From NCBI RefSeq assembly GCF_008271655.1, contig NZ_VKKX01000007.1, positions 1 through 42,688 of the forward strand: 42,688 nucleotides of DNA. Reading direction: 5' to 3'. Below are positions 1-8,464 of this stretch, piece after piece (the first letter of the stretch is position 1; each line of letters begins with the position of its first letter). This DNA comes from Gemmobacter caeruleus (lineage in GTDB: Bacteria > Pseudomonadota > Alphaproteobacteria > Rhodobacterales > Rhodobacteraceae). Under the pieces are notes generated by a model. That model made no database searches, was not told where the DNA came from, and saw only the letters and a program-made list of their open reading frames with translations. Made by a program: the position numbers and the translations under genes.

Positions 1-254
1 GCCAACCTCATCTCCAGTCCCGCTTCAGCCTCAACCGCTGCGGTGAAGCGGCTTCTAGACCCACCCAACAAAACCCGCAAGCCAAAAATCACTCCCCAAA
101 CGCTTTTTCTTCACCAAACAACAAATCCCCCTTGTTTCATTGGCAGGATGACCGGGCAGGCGGCGGCACGGATGCGGGAAATCGCGACGCGGCCCCGGGG
201 CGGGGCGACGGCAGGCGCAGGAATCGCAGAATCGTCGGGCCGGGTCCGTCGCCT
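1..254. other. Left-edge non-coding stretch
   Basis: No convincing gene is visible. The first 140 bases are relatively AT-rich, and the rest is GC-rich 3' flank of kpsT. Open frames on both strands here have no recognisable family content. The outer-membrane and glycolipid partners of the Kps exporter might lie further left, outside the window. Confidence 0.4.
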
Positions 255-941
255 TCAGGCGCGGCGGCGGCGTTTCGGGGCGGGTTCGTCGCCCATCAGA
301 CGCTGATGCAGGGCGATCGCCTCTTCCAGATCTTCGAAATACCACAGCTGGCCCAGTTCCAGCACCAGACCCGAGTCGCAGAATTCGCGCACCGTGCTCA
401 TGTCATGGCTGACCATGATCGCGCCCGAGGTCTTCATCCTTTCGCGGAACACCGCGCGGCTCTTGCGGCGAAAGGCGGCGTCGCCGACGGCGGTGACCTC
501 GTCCACCAGATAGGTGTCGAACCGGATGCCCATGGCCGCGCCAAAGGTCAGTCGCGACCGCATCCCCGAGGAATAGCTGCGCACCGGCATGTGGAAATGC
601 CGGCCAAGTTCGGCGAAATCCTCGACAAAGGCGGCCAGCTGTTCGGTATCGACCCCGTAGATGCGGGCGATGAAGCGGATGTTCTGCGCCCCGGTCAGGT
701 CGCGATGCACCGCCCCGCCCAGGCCTACCGGCCAGCTGATCGTGCCATCCGAGACGATGCGCCCGGCATCGGGGCGGATCGTGCCCGCCACCATCTGCAA
801 CAAGGTGGACTTGCCCGCCCCGTTGCGCCCCAGCAGCGCCAGCGACCGCCCGGTGGGCAGCGTGAGGTCCAGATCCTGCACGATGATCTTGCGCGCGCCG
901 CCGGTGCGAAAGCTCTTGTGCAGATGCTCGAAGCGGATCAT
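255..941 (-). CDS. kpsT: Capsule polysaccharide ABC transporter, ATP-binding protein (KpsT-like)
   Basis: This is the cytoplasmic ATPase of an ABC-2 polysaccharide exporter; it powers export of a finished glycan through the KpsM permease. The 228-aa length is typical of KpsT/BexA proteins. Visible motifs are Walker A GRNGAGKST at residues 38-46, the signature YSSGM at 123-127, Walker B ending in VDE at 146-148, and the H-loop SHD at 178-180. The C-terminus is a basic run (KRRRRA). The gene lies 14 bp downstream of kpsE on the same strand, so the two are very likely co-transcribed. KpsT and Wzm/Wzt-type ATPases are related. The short length without a C-terminal carbohydrate-binding domain, and the KpsE partner, favour the capsule class. 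Confidence 0.93.
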   Translation of the reverse strand: MIRFEHLHKSFRTGGARKIIVQDLDLTLPTGRSLALLGRNGAGKSTLLQMVAGTIRPDAGRIVSDGTISWPVGLGGAVHRDLTGAQNIRFIARIYGVDTEQLAAFVEDFAELGRHFHMPVRSYSSGMRSRLTFGAAMGIRFDTYLVDEVTAVGDAAFRRKSRAVFRERMKTSGAIMVSHDMSTVREFCDSGLVLELGQLWYFEDLEEAIALHQRLMGDEPAPKRRRRA

Positions 942-955
942 GCGCCCGGCCCGGA

Positions 956-2314
956 TCAGCGCCGGTCGCGGACGCTGTAGAAGATCAGCGCGCCGATCGA
1001 CCAGGCCAGGACCAGGAACAGCCCGACCAGGCCCGACCAGACGAAGCGCTGCGGGAATTCCGCCACCTGCGGCAGGGTCGGCCGGATATAGGGCGCGAGA
1101 TAGAGCGTCTGGCGCGAAGCATTGGCCCGGGCCAGATCGAGTGCGGCCAGCGCGGTGCGATAGGCCTCTTCGGCGAATTGCTGATCGACGGTCAGGCGTT
1201 CGAATTCGGCAATCAGCTCGGGGTAATTCTCGTCGGCCTCCCCTGCGCCGTCGGCCGAGGCAAAGGTCTGGCGTTCGGCGGCGATACGGTCGCGGATCAC
1301 CTGGATGCGGCGCGCGGCCTGATTGCGGCGCGGGTCGTTTTCCTGGGTGGTGCCCAGCACCAGGTCATTGTCGATCAGCGCCTCGGCCAGCTGTTGCTGA
1401 AGGTTGTTCAGCACGCCCATCCGCCCCTGGATATCGGCCGAGGGATCGACGATCCGGGTGCGGGTGCGGAAGCGGCTGAGCGCCTCGCGCGCATCCTTGA
1501 GCCGCGCCACCGCCTGATCCAGATCGGCATTGGCATAGCGCATCACGTCTTCGCGGGCCTGGGTGTTCAGGTCGTTGATCATGCGCTGGCTCTCGGCCAC
1601 GATCTCGCCGGCGATGCGCTGCGCATCCTCGGGGGTAAAGGCCAGCACGCGCAATTCGATCAGCCGCGTGCTTTGATCGTAAGAGATGCGCACCATGCGG
1701 CGCCAGTAATCGTGCAATTCCTCGATCTGGGCATCGGGCCAGAGCGCGAAGACCGGGTCGCCCGGCCAATGCGCCGCATAGATCGCGCCAAGGCCGATGC
1801 GTTCGTCGATGGCGGAGACGATTTCCTGGCTCTGGATGAATTCATAGAGGATGTCGGATTCCGACATGCCCCCGCCCCCGGTCAGCTGCGCCAGCCCCCC
1901 CAGAAGCGCGCCCGAGGTATTGTCCTCGCGCCGGATGGTGAAGGCGACGGTCGAGGCATATTGATCCTGCGCCACGCCCCAGAGATAGCTCATCGCCAGC
2001 ACCAGCGGCAGCACGACCAGCACGACAAAGGACCAGGCCAGCCGGCGATGGCGCGGCCGCAACTGCGCGGCTTCGGCCATGGGGCGGATCTCGATGATCG
2101 GCGCCGGGCGCGGCGCGGCGGCGGCGCGGGCCCCGGCCCGGGGGGCCGCCCCTTCCGCCTCGGCGGAAAGCCGCTGGCCTGGGCCCTGGGCCCCGGCCCC
2201 GCGGGCCTTCACCCCTGCCGCAGCGGGCTGCGCCCGCGCCCCGGCACGGGCCGGGGCCGGTTCGACAGGTTGCCCCTGTGCAACGGCCGCATCTGGGTTT
2301 TGCTGATCATTCAA
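956..2314 (-). CDS. kpsE: Capsule export inner-membrane/periplasmic protein (KpsE/Wzz-like)
   Basis: This is a polysaccharide co-polymerase family protein that links the KpsMT ABC transporter to the periplasmic and outer-membrane channel. The 452-aa protein has a cytoplasmic Ala/Pro/Gly/Arg-rich N-terminus (about residues 10-75), a first membrane helix at about 92-112, a long periplasmic coiled-coil-rich domain (about 230-410), and a second membrane helix near the C-terminus (about 426-447) ending in RDRR. The start is TTG: an in-frame stop lies a few codons upstream, and a GAGG ribosome-binding site sits 7 nt before the TTG. It is transcribed with kpsT and diverges from kpsM. The low-complexity N-terminal extension is longer than in classical KpsE, and its role is unknown. 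Confidence 0.88.
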   Translation of the reverse strand: MNDQQNPDAAVAQGQPVEPAPARAGARAQPAAAGVKARGAGAQGPGQRLSAEAEGAAPRAGARAAAAPRPAPIIEIRPMAEAAQLRPRHRRLAWSFVVLVVLPLVLAMSYLWGVAQDQYASTVAFTIRREDNTSGALLGGLAQLTGGGGMSESDILYEFIQSQEIVSAIDERIGLGAIYAAHWPGDPVFALWPDAQIEELHDYWRRMVRISYDQSTRLIELRVLAFTPEDAQRIAGEIVAESQRMINDLNTQAREDVMRYANADLDQAVARLKDAREALSRFRTRTRIVDPSADIQGRMGVLNNLQQQLAEALIDNDLVLGTTQENDPRRNQAARRIQVIRDRIAAERQTFASADGAGEADENYPELIAEFERLTVDQQFAEEAYRTALAALDLARANASRQTLYLAPYIRPTLPQVAEFPQRFVWSGLVGLFLVLAWSIGALIFYSVRDRR

Positions 2315-2338
2315 GGGCTTGCCTCGGCATCAACCGAT

Positions 2339-2367
2339 TTGAACTTATGCGCCCCCTTCTACATAAT
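2339..2367 (+). promoter_or_regulatory. Putative sigma-70 promoter for kpsM
   Basis: TTGAAC at 2339-2344 and CATAAT at 2362-2367 are separated by 17 bp. They match the housekeeping consensus in 4 of 6 and 5 of 6 positions. The -10 box ends 43 bp before the kpsM ATG, inside the short gap between divergent kpsE and kpsM. Identification is by eye only. Confidence 0.5.
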
Positions 2368-2410
2368 GGGCGACTGAAACGCCAGCACCCGTTTGCCCAC
2401 AGGTTCGTGC

Positions 2411-3265
2411 ATGCCCGCCTCCCCTGCCCTGCCCGCCATTCCCCCTGCCCTGCCGCCCGCCCTGCCGCCGGCGCAGGAACCCCGGCGCGTGCAGACCCGG
2501 CCCTTTCCGACACTGCGCACCGTTCTGGCGCTGACCCTGCGCGAGATGTCCTCGCGCTATGGCCGGTCGCCGGGGGGCTATCTCTGGGCGGTGCTGGAAC
2601 CGGTGGGGGCGATCCTGCTGCTGTCGATCGCCTTCGGGATCTTCATCCGCAACCCGCCGCTGGGCGCGAGCTTCCTGCTGTTCTACGCCACCGGCTATCT
2701 GCCCTTCATGGTCTATGGCGACATTGCCGGATCGGTGGCGCGGTCGATCACCTATTCGCGGCCGCTGCTGATGTATCCGGCGGTGACCTGGGTCGATGCG
2801 GTGCTGGCGCGCTTTGCGCTGAATGCGCTGACCGGGATCACCGTCACCTTCCTCGTGCTGCTGGGGATCCTGATCTTTTCCGATTCCCGGGTCATTCTGG
2901 AACTGCCGCCGCTCTTGCTGGCACATGTGATGCTGCTGACCGTGGCGCTTGGCATCGGCGTGCTGAACTGCGCGCTGTTCGGGTTGATCCCGGTCTGGGA
3001 AATGATCTGGGGCATCGCGATGCGGCCGCTGATGCTGGCTTCGGGGGTGATGTTCATCTACGAGGACATGCCCGCCTTTGCCCGGTCGATCCTGTGGTAC
3101 AACCCGCTGCTGCATGTGACCGGCGAGATGCGCAAGGGCTTTTACCCGATGTATGACGCAAGCTATGTCAATCCGGCCTATGTGCTGCTGGTCGGGCTGG
3201 GCGCGCTGTTTCTGGGCGTGGTGCTGCTTGGGCGCTATCACCGCGACATTCTGAACAACGACTGA
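2411..3265 (+). CDS. kpsM: Capsule polysaccharide ABC transporter permease (KpsM-like)
   Basis: This is the ABC-2 type membrane permease that forms the polysaccharide channel with KpsT. I chose the ATG at 2411 (284 aa) over an in-frame TTG at 2393, because an AGG-type ribosome-binding site lies 7 nt upstream. A Pro/Ala-rich N-terminus precedes the family signature around LREMSSRYGRSPGGYLWA, followed by about six hydrophobic segments. The C-terminal part has the family's conserved region before the last helix (NPLLHVTGEMRKGFYP). The gene is divergent from its partners kpsE and kpsT, whereas exporter subunits are usually in one operon. rfbC follows after 84 bp on the same strand, so kpsM could be co-transcribed with the rhamnose genes. 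Confidence 0.92.
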   Translation: MPASPALPAIPPALPPALPPAQEPRRVQTRPFPTLRTVLALTLREMSSRYGRSPGGYLWAVLEPVGAILLLSIAFGIFIRNPPLGASFLLFYATGYLPFMVYGDIAGSVARSITYSRPLLMYPAVTWVDAVLARFALNALTGITVTFLVLLGILIFSDSRVILELPPLLLAHVMLLTVALGIGVLNCALFGLIPVWEMIWGIAMRPLMLASGVMFIYEDMPAFARSILWYNPLLHVTGEMRKGFYPMYDASYVNPAYVLLVGLGALFLGVVLLGRYHRDILNND

Positions 3266-3349
3266 TCCGGCCCCTTTTCTTGCCCGGCGGGCACGGGCAT
3301 AGTCCGGCCCGCTGGCCCGGGGCCCCAGACCGAGAAAGACGTGACGAAC

Positions 3350-3904
3350 ATGCAGATCGAACAGACCGCCCTGCCCGGCGTTGTCATCCTGACACCCGCG
3401 CGTTTCGGCGATGCGCGCGGTTTCTTTTCCGAAAGCTGGAGCCGCAAGCGCCTGGCCGATGCCGGGATCGACATCGACTTCGTGCAGGACAATCATTCGG
3501 TCTCGGCCCGGGCGGGCACGCTGCGCGGCCTGCATTTCCAGTCGCCCCCCCACGCCCAGGCCAAGCTGGTGCGGTGCGGGCGGGGCGCGCTCTGGGATGT
3601 GGCGGTGGATATCCGCGCCGGATCGCCGAGCTATGGGCAATGGGTGGGGGTGGAACTGTCGGCCGAAAACGGGCGGCAATTGCTGATCCCGGCGGGCTTC
3701 CTGCATGGTTTCGTGACCCGCGCGCCCGATACCGAGATCGTCTACAAATGCTCGGATTACTACGCGCCCGACTGCGACGGATCCGTCGCCTGGGATTCGG
3801 TCGGCATCGACTGGGGGCTGACCGACGCCCCGGTCCTGTCGGCCAAGGATGCCGCGGCGGTGCCGCTGGCCGATTTCAAGACGCCATTCGCTTACGAGGG
3901 ATAA
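3350..3904 (+). CDS. rfbC: dTDP-4-dehydrorhamnose 3,5-epimerase
   Basis: This enzyme catalyses the third step of dTDP-L-rhamnose synthesis, double epimerisation of dTDP-4-keto-6-deoxyglucose. The 184-aa cupin-fold protein has the family's N-terminal block ([19 protein letters not shown]) and RGLHFQ at about 59-64, whose His is the family's catalytic base. It also has IPAGFLHGF and the C-terminal SAKD segment. A GTG at 3341 is an alternative in-frame start that would add three residues; the ATG matches usual family starts better. The stop is separated from the rfbB ATG by a single base, so translation is probably coupled. The gene belongs to an uninterrupted rfbC-rfbB-rfbD-rfbA set. Confidence 0.96.
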   Translation: MQIEQTALPGVVILTPARFGDARGFFSESWSRKRLADAGIDIDFVQDNHSVSARAGTLRGLHFQSPPHAQAKLVRCGRGALWDVAVDIRAGSPSYGQWVGVELSAENGRQLLIPAGFLHGFVTRAPDTEIVYKCSDYYAPDCDGSVAWDSVGIDWGLTDAPVLSAKDAAAVPLADFKTPFAYEG

Positions 3905-3905
3905 G

Positions 3906-4967
3906 ATGAAGATACTGGTGACGGGGGGCGCGGGCTTCATCGGCTCGGCCGTGGTGCGGCTGGCGATTTCCCGCGGGCATAGCGTGGTCAATCTGGATGC
4001 GCTGACCTATGCGGCCTGCCTGGAAAACGTGGCCAGCGTCGGCAATTCGCCGCTTTACGCCTTTGAACAGGCCGATATCCGCGACCGCGCCGCGCTGGAC
4101 CGCATCTTTGCCGCGCATCGCCCCGATGCGGTGATGCATCTGGCCGCCGAAAGCCATGTGGACCGCTCGATCGACGGGCCGGGCGCCTTTATCGAGACCA
4201 ATGTGAACGGCACCTACAACATGCTGGAAGCCGCGCGCAGCTATTGGCAGGCCGAGGGCCGGCCCGAGGCGTTCCGCTTTCATCACATCTCCACCGACGA
4301 GGTTTTCGGATCCCTGCCCGCCGACCCGGCGGTCAAGTTCACCGAAGACACCGCCTATGACCCGCGCAGCCCATATTCGGCCTCCAAGGCGGCCAGCGAC
4401 CATCTGGTGCGCGCCTGGCACGAAACCTATGGCCTGCCGGTGGTGCTGACCAATTGCTCCAACAATTACGGGCCGTTCCATTTCCCCGAGAAACTGGTGC
4501 CGGTGATCATCCTCAACGCGCTGGCCGGCAAGCCGCTGCCGATCTATGGCAATGGCTCGAACATCCGGGACTGGCTGTTTGTCGAAGATCACGCCGATGC
4601 GCTGCTGCTGGTGCTGGAAAAGGGCGAGCTGGGCCGCAGCTACAATATCGGCGGCGAGAATGAGCGCACCAATCTCGATCTGGTCAGGACGCTTTGCACC
4701 ATTCTGGATGAAAAGCGGCCCAAGGCGGCAGGGTCTTATGCCGACCAGATCACCTTCGTGACCGATCGCCCCGGCCATGACGCCCGCTATGCCATTGATC
4801 CGACACGCATTCGCACCGAACTGGGCTGGCGCCCCTCGGTCACGGTCGAAGAGGGTCTGGCGCGCACCGTGGCCTGGTATCTGGAGAACGAGGCCTGGTG
4901 GCGCCCGCTTCAGGCCCGGCAAGGCGTGGGCGAGCGGCTGGGAACCGGCGAAAAGCGGGTGGGGTGA
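3906..4967 (+). CDS. rfbB: dTDP-glucose 4,6-dehydratase
   Basis: This enzyme converts dTDP-glucose to dTDP-4-keto-6-deoxyglucose with bound NAD+. The 353-aa extended short-chain dehydrogenase has the Rossmann motif GGAGFIG at 7-13, the catalytic TDEVFG at 130-135 (Asp-Glu pair specific to 4,6-dehydratases), and YSASK at 157-161 with the Tyr/Lys dyad. NNYGP and [11 protein letters not shown] are further family hallmarks. The ATG is one base after the rfbC stop. The C-terminal tail (GVGERLG...) is typical of alphaproteobacterial RfbB. Confidence 0.97.
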   Translation: MKILVTGGAGFIGSAVVRLAISRGHSVVNLDALTYAACLENVASVGNSPLYAFEQADIRDRAALDRIFAAHRPDAVMHLAAESHVDRSIDGPGAFIETNVNGTYNMLEAARSYWQAEGRPEAFRFHHISTDEVFGSLPADPAVKFTEDTAYDPRSPYSASKAASDHLVRAWHETYGLPVVLTNCSNNYGPFHFPEKLVPVIILNALAGKPLPIYGNGSNIRDWLFVEDHADALLLVLEKGELGRSYNIGGENERTNLDLVRTLCTILDEKRPKAAGSYADQITFVTDRPGHDARYAIDPTRIRTELGWRPSVTVEEGLARTVAWYLENEAWWRPLQARQGVGERLGTGEKRVG

Positions 4968-4998
4968 TGCTGACGGCACCCCTGTTGTGGAGACGGCA

Positions 4999-5847
4999 AT
5001 GACCCTGCTGATATTCGGACAGACCGGGCAAGTGGCCCGGGAACTGGCGCGCCGGGCGCCGGACGCGCGGTTTCTGGGTCGGGCCGAGGCCGATCTTTCC
5101 GACCCTGCCGCCTGCGCCGCCGCCATTCGGGCGCAGCGCCCGGATGCGGTGATCAATGCGGCCGCCTGGACGGCGGTGGACAAGGCCGAGACCGAGGAGG
5201 AGGCGGCGACCCTGGTCAATGGCGCGGCCCCCGGTGCCATGGCGCAGGCCTGTGCCGATCTGGATATTCCGCTGGTCCATATCTCCACCGATTATGTGTT
5301 TGACGGCGCGGGCACCCTGCCCTTTCGCCCCAGCGACCCCACGGCGCCGCTGGGCGCCTATGGCCGCTCCAAGCTGGCGGGCGAGGTGGCGGTGCGGGCC
5401 TCGGGCGCGCGGCATGTGATCCTGCGCACCTCCTGGGTGTTTTCCGCCCATGGCGCGAATTTCGTGAAGACCATGCTGCGGCTGGGCGCCGATCGCCCCG
5501 CCCTGCGGGTGGTGGCCGACCAGATCGGCGGGCCGACCCCGGCCGATGCCATCGCCGCCGCCTGTCTGACCCTAGCCGATGCCCTGCGGGAAGGCGCCGC
5601 CGGCGGCACCCATCATTTTGCCGGTGCGCCGGAAACCAGCTGGGCCGGTTTCGCGCGCGAAACATTCGCGCTGGCCGGTCTGCCGGTCACGGTCGAGGAT
5701 ATCCCGTCTGATGCCTATCCGACCCCGGCGCGCCGTCCGCTGAATTCCCGCCTTGATTGTTCCGCATTGGCGGCGGATTTCGGCATCATGCAACCAGACT
5801 GGCGGGCCGCCCTGGCCCATGTGATCACCGAGTTGAAAGGCGCCTGA
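4999..5847 (+). CDS. rfbD: dTDP-4-dehydrorhamnose reductase
   Basis: This enzyme performs the last step of dTDP-L-rhamnose synthesis, NAD(P)H-dependent reduction of the 4-keto sugar. The 282-aa protein starts at an ATG preceded by GGAG six bases upstream; the open frame extends further upstream, but that part overlaps rfbB. Motifs are GQTGQVA at 7-13 (cofactor loop), STDYVFDG at 96-103, and YGRSK at 121-125 (Tyr/Lys dyad). It sits 31 bp after rfbB and one base before the rfbA ATG. Unusually, bases 5648-5663 in this gene are identical to the palindrome between parA and parB, coding within GFARETF. Confidence 0.96.
   Translation: MTLLIFGQTGQVARELARRAPDARFLGRAEADLSDPAACAAAIRAQRPDAVINAAAWTAVDKAETEEEAATLVNGAAPGAMAQACADLDIPLVHISTDYVFDGAGTLPFRPSDPTAPLGAYGRSKLAGEVAVRASGARHVILRTSWVFSAHGANFVKTMLRLGADRPALRVVADQIGGPTPADAIAAACLTLADALREGAAGGTHHFAGAPETSWAGFARETFALAGLPVTVEDIPSDAYPTPARRPLNSRLDCSALAADFGIMQPDWRAALAHVITELKGA
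5648..5663. promoter_or_regulatory. Second exact copy of the putative parS palindrome, inside rfbD
   Basis: The 16-bp perfect palindrome GTTTCGCGCGCGAAAC at this position is identical to the one at 11427-11442 between parA and parB. An identical 16-mer by chance in a window this size is very unlikely. It resembles the chromosomal parS core GTTTC-ACGT-GAAAC with a longer CG centre. The inferred role is a second ParB binding site about 5.8 kb from the partition genes. Confidence 0.6.
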
Positions 5848-5848
5848 A

Positions 5849-6730
5849 ATGCAGCGCAAGGGAATCATTCTGGCCGGCGGGTCCGGCACGCGGCTTTACC
5901 CGATCACCATCGGCGTCTCGAAGCAGCTTCTGCCGATCTATGACAAGCCGATGATCTATTATCCGCTGTCGGTACTGATGCTGGCCGGCATCCGCGAGAT
6001 CGCGATCATCACCACCCCGCAGGATCAGGACCAGTTCCGCCGCACGCTGGGCGATGGCAACCAATGGGGGCTGAGCCTGAGCTATATCGAACAACCCTCG
6101 CCCGACGGGCTGGCCCAGGCCTATCTGCTGGCCGAGGGGTTCCTGGCCGGCGCGCCCTCGGCCATGGTGCTGGGCGACAACATCTTTTTCGGCCATGGCC
6201 TGCCCGAGATGCTGGAACGCGCCGATGCGCGCCCCAGCGGCGGCACGGTCTTTGGCTATCATGTCGTCGATCCCGAACGCTATGGCGTGGTCGGCTTCGA
6301 TGCCAGCGGCCGGGTGAACCGCATCGTCGAGAAACCCGCCGATCCGCCCTCGGCCTATGCGGTGACCGGGCTGTATTTCCTTGATGGCAGCGCGCCGGAA
6401 CGCGCCCGTGCGGTGCAGCCCTCGCCCCGGGGCGAGCTGGAGATCACCTCCCTGCTGGAAATGTATCTGGCCGAGGGCAGCCTGTCGGTCGAACAGATGG
6501 GGCGGGGCTTTGCCTGGCTCGATACCGGCACCCATGCCAGCCTGCTGGATGCCGGGAATTTCGTGCGCACCCTGTCGGAACGCCAGGGCCAGCAGGTCGG
6601 CAGCCCCGAGGAGATCGCCTTCGATCATGGCTGGATCACCCCGGATCAGCTGGCCGAACGGGCGCGGCTGTTCGGCAAGACCGCCTATGGCGCCTATCTG
6701 GCCGCCCTGCTGGACCCGGTGCGCCGCTAA
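5849..6730 (+). CDS. rfbA: Glucose-1-phosphate thymidylyltransferase
   Basis: This enzyme makes dTDP-glucose from dTTP and glucose-1-phosphate, the entry step to dTDP-L-rhamnose. The 293-aa protein has the nucleotide-binding loop AGGSGTRLYPIT at 9-20, then SKQLLPIYDKPMIYYPLS, the metal-site segment VLGDNIFFG, the sugar-binding VEKP, and GFAWLDTGTH. All are diagnostic of RmlA. The ATG lies one base after the rfbD stop. The gene ends tail to tail with the DUF4376 gene, sharing four bases (6727-6730), so there is no room for a separate terminator. Confidence 0.97.
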   Translation: MQRKGIILAGGSGTRLYPITIGVSKQLLPIYDKPMIYYPLSVLMLAGIREIAIITTPQDQDQFRRTLGDGNQWGLSLSYIEQPSPDGLAQAYLLAEGFLAGAPSAMVLGDNIFFGHGLPEMLERADARPSGGTVFGYHVVDPERYGVVGFDASGRVNRIVEKPADPPSAYAVTGLYFLDGSAPERARAVQPSPRGELEITSLLEMYLAEGSLSVEQMGRGFAWLDTGTHASLLDAGNFVRTLSERQGQQVGSPEEIAFDHGWITPDQLAERARLFGKTAYGAYLAALLDPVRR

Positions 6731-7071
6731 CCGGCGTCAAGCTGGGCCAGTGCGGCGGCCTCGCGGTCGAAGCAGGCCTGCACATGGGCCCGCACCGCCC
6801 GGGCCAGCGTCAGGACCTGGGCCCCGTCCAGCGTCACGAAACGGCCATCCGGCAGTTTCCAGCCCAGCCTGAGGTCCGGGTCCATCAGCGCGGCCAGCGC
6901 CGCCCCGGCCAGCCGCGCCTGCGACACGTCATCGGTCGCGACGGGCAGCCCCTCGCACAGGATGCCGGCGGCAATCTCGGCATCGCGCCGGGTCTTCAGC
7001 GCCGCCCGCGCGGCCGCGCGGGCCTCGGCAGCGCGGGTTTCGGGCGCAATCATCAGGCTCCAGTCGATCAT
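6727..7071 (-). CDS. DUF4376 domain protein (phage tail-fibre-associated)
   Basis: A 114-aa protein of the DUF4376 family, found next to phage tail-fibre genes; its biochemical role is not established. The region LPVATDDVSQARLAGA, a following W-x-LPDG, and the C-terminal AVRAHVQACFDRE match the family pattern. The start is an ATG overlapping the upstream stop (TGATG), which indicates translational coupling to the 102-aa gene; a GTG three bases earlier is also in frame. It is the last gene of a three-gene leftward module and abuts rfbA tail to tail. Confidence 0.8.
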   Translation of the reverse strand: MIDWSLMIAPETRAAEARAAARAALKTRRDAEIAAGILCEGLPVATDDVSQARLAGAALAALMDPDLRLGWKLPDGRFVTLDGAQVLTLARAVRAHVQACFDREAAALAQLDAG

Positions 7072-7379
7072 CACTGCACCTCCTCGGGGCTGGCTTCGGA
7101 ACCGGGCAGGGCGATCGGGCCATCGCCCTCCAGCCGCAGCACCGTCGGGGCAGGGGCCTGCCCCGGCCCGTGCGGCAGCAGGATCGACAGCTGCAACAGG
7201 CCCGCCACGCGCGCCACCGGGCCGGCCAGCCAGCCGCCTGCCACCGCCTCGGCAGGCAGCAGGCCGCCTTCGGGCAGTGGCGCGAAATCAAGCTCCACGC
7301 CATTGAGACACAGGATGTCGCCCTGGCGGCTCAGGGTCAGGCCGTCGTCGCGGCGCTGCGGGATCAGGGTGATCTGCAT
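7071..7379 (-). CDS. Small phage-type protein between fibre gene and DUF4376 gene
   Basis: A 102-aa protein that I do not recognise by a named domain. The pattern of an N-terminal beta-rich segment (LNGVELDFAPLPEGGLLP) followed by LLQLSILLPHGPGQ resembles small proteins that sit beside DUF4376 genes in phage-derived loci. The start is supported by a strong GGAGGA ribosome-binding site six bases upstream of the ATG at 7379. It follows the DUF2793 gene by 11 bp and overlaps the DUF4376 gene at TGATG, so the three form one operon. Confidence 0.7.
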   Translation of the reverse strand: MQITLIPQRRDDGLTLSRQGDILCLNGVELDFAPLPEGGLLPAEAVAGGWLAGPVARVAGLLQLSILLPHGPGQAPAPTVLRLEGDGPIALPGSEASPEEVQ

Positions 7380-7390
7380 GATTGTCCTCC

Positions 7391-8464
7391 TCAGAACCAG
7401 CGGCCGGTCGCCAGAGCATAGGCCTCGACCTGATTGCCCGAGACCAGGGCGACAGCACCGCTGCGGGCCCACCAATAAATGAGCGTGCTGCCAGCCGAGA
7501 CATTGGCCGGCGTCAGCGCCCCATCCCCGCGCGACAGGCCAGACGGCATGTTCGACCAGACATTGGGGTTGAGCGCGGTCAACACCGTGGGAACAGAGCC
7601 GGCCGCAAAGGCAGCAGGAAAGGCCCATGTCGCCAAAAGCGCATTGGCCGCCGTATAGCCGAGCGTCACCTTGTGGCTGCAAATCTGGGTGCCATCGGCC
7701 CAGCGGACATAGTCGCCATTCGCATTGCTGCCGCGTTCGATCACCGCGCCGGTGGGTTGCCCGGTAGCCTGGCTGACCGGCCCCAGCAGATTGGCGCGGG
7801 TATAGGGCAGGGCGCCCGCCACGGTCAGCCCGGCGGGAAAGGCCGCGACCCCGGTCGCCCGGGCCACCCGCAGCGCCTCGGTCCAAGTGTTGCCATCGGC
7901 GCTGACCTTCACGCTGAAATCGTCATTCCCCGTCAGCCCGATCTCGGCCCGGCCCGACCAGTTGGTCTGATAGAGCAGCGAAGCGGTCTGTCCGGCCGCG
8001 GCCTTGTTGATCTTCATCTGATGTCCGGCGCCGTCATGGCTGAACAACGAGGCCTCGGCCGATACCGCCAGACGGTTCACCGCATCGGCGGTGGTGCCGA
8101 TGCCCAGACTGCCCAGCTGCTCCATCGGCAGCACCTGCCAGCTTGACCCGCGCCAGATGCGCAGCTGCGCCTGTTCGCGCCCCCAGGCCCGCCACCCCTC
8201 GCGCGGGGCGATGAAGATCCAGCCCCCCGCCACCCGCAGCGCCAGCTTGCCGGTCTTGCCCGCCCAGTCGCCCGTCGCACCCGAGGTGACGGCCCAGATC
8301 AGCCCGACGCCCGGATTGGCGGGCGGCGTGGTGGCGCCAAAGGCCTCCACCACCAGCTGCGCCAGCGCGTCCAGCCGCTCCAGCGCCTCGTTATGGGTGA
8401 CATGTTTCTGGGCCTGCGCCGGCATCAGATAGGGCAGGTCAAGATTGGGCGAGGTATCGGGCAT
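7391..8464 (-). CDS. DUF2793 protein, phage/gene-transfer-agent fibre or spike-like
   Basis: The 357-aa protein begins with the DUF2793 hallmark (LPYLMPAQAQKHVTHNEALERLDAL, residues about 10-34). It continues with W-rich repeats (VGLIWAVTSGATGDWAGKTGKLA, WIFIAPREGWRAW) and a beta-structured C-terminal half rich in Ala/Gly/Thr/Asn, as in receptor-binding fibres. DUF2793 proteins occur in rhodobacterial phages and gene transfer agents. To my recollection, the capsule-binding head spikes of the Rhodobacter capsulatus gene transfer agent include this domain. No capsid, terminase or lysis gene accompanies it, so it is either a domesticated fragment or an accessory spike. It is first of a three-gene leftward operon. 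Confidence 0.82.
   Translation of the reverse strand: MPDTSPNLDLPYLMPAQAQKHVTHNEALERLDALAQLVVEAFGATTPPANPGVGLIWAVTSGATGDWAGKTGKLALRVAGGWIFIAPREGWRAWGREQAQLRIWRGSSWQVLPMEQLGSLGIGTTADAVNRLAVSAEASLFSHDGAGHQMKINKAAAGQTASLLYQTNWSGRAEIGLTGNDDFSVKVSADGNTWTEALRVARATGVAAFPAGLTVAGALPYTRANLLGPVSQATGQPTGAVIERGSNANGDYVRWADGTQICSHKVTLGYTAANALLATWAFPAAFAAGSVPTVLTALNPNVWSNMPSGLSRGDGALTPANVSAGSTLIYWWARSGAVALVSGNQVEAYALATGRWF

Noticed and set aside
1-120. Copy of the tRNA-fMet 3' end as left attachment site
   Set aside because: I looked for the bases matching 42564-42586 near the left edge and found none.
2345-3991. 548-aa open frame on the minus strand
   Set aside because: It is antisense to kpsM and rfbC, both of which are certain. 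Composition is typical of a shadow frame.
6727-8464. Prophage
   Set aside because: Only three fibre-type genes are present. No integrase, capsid, portal, terminase or lysis gene is visible in the window.
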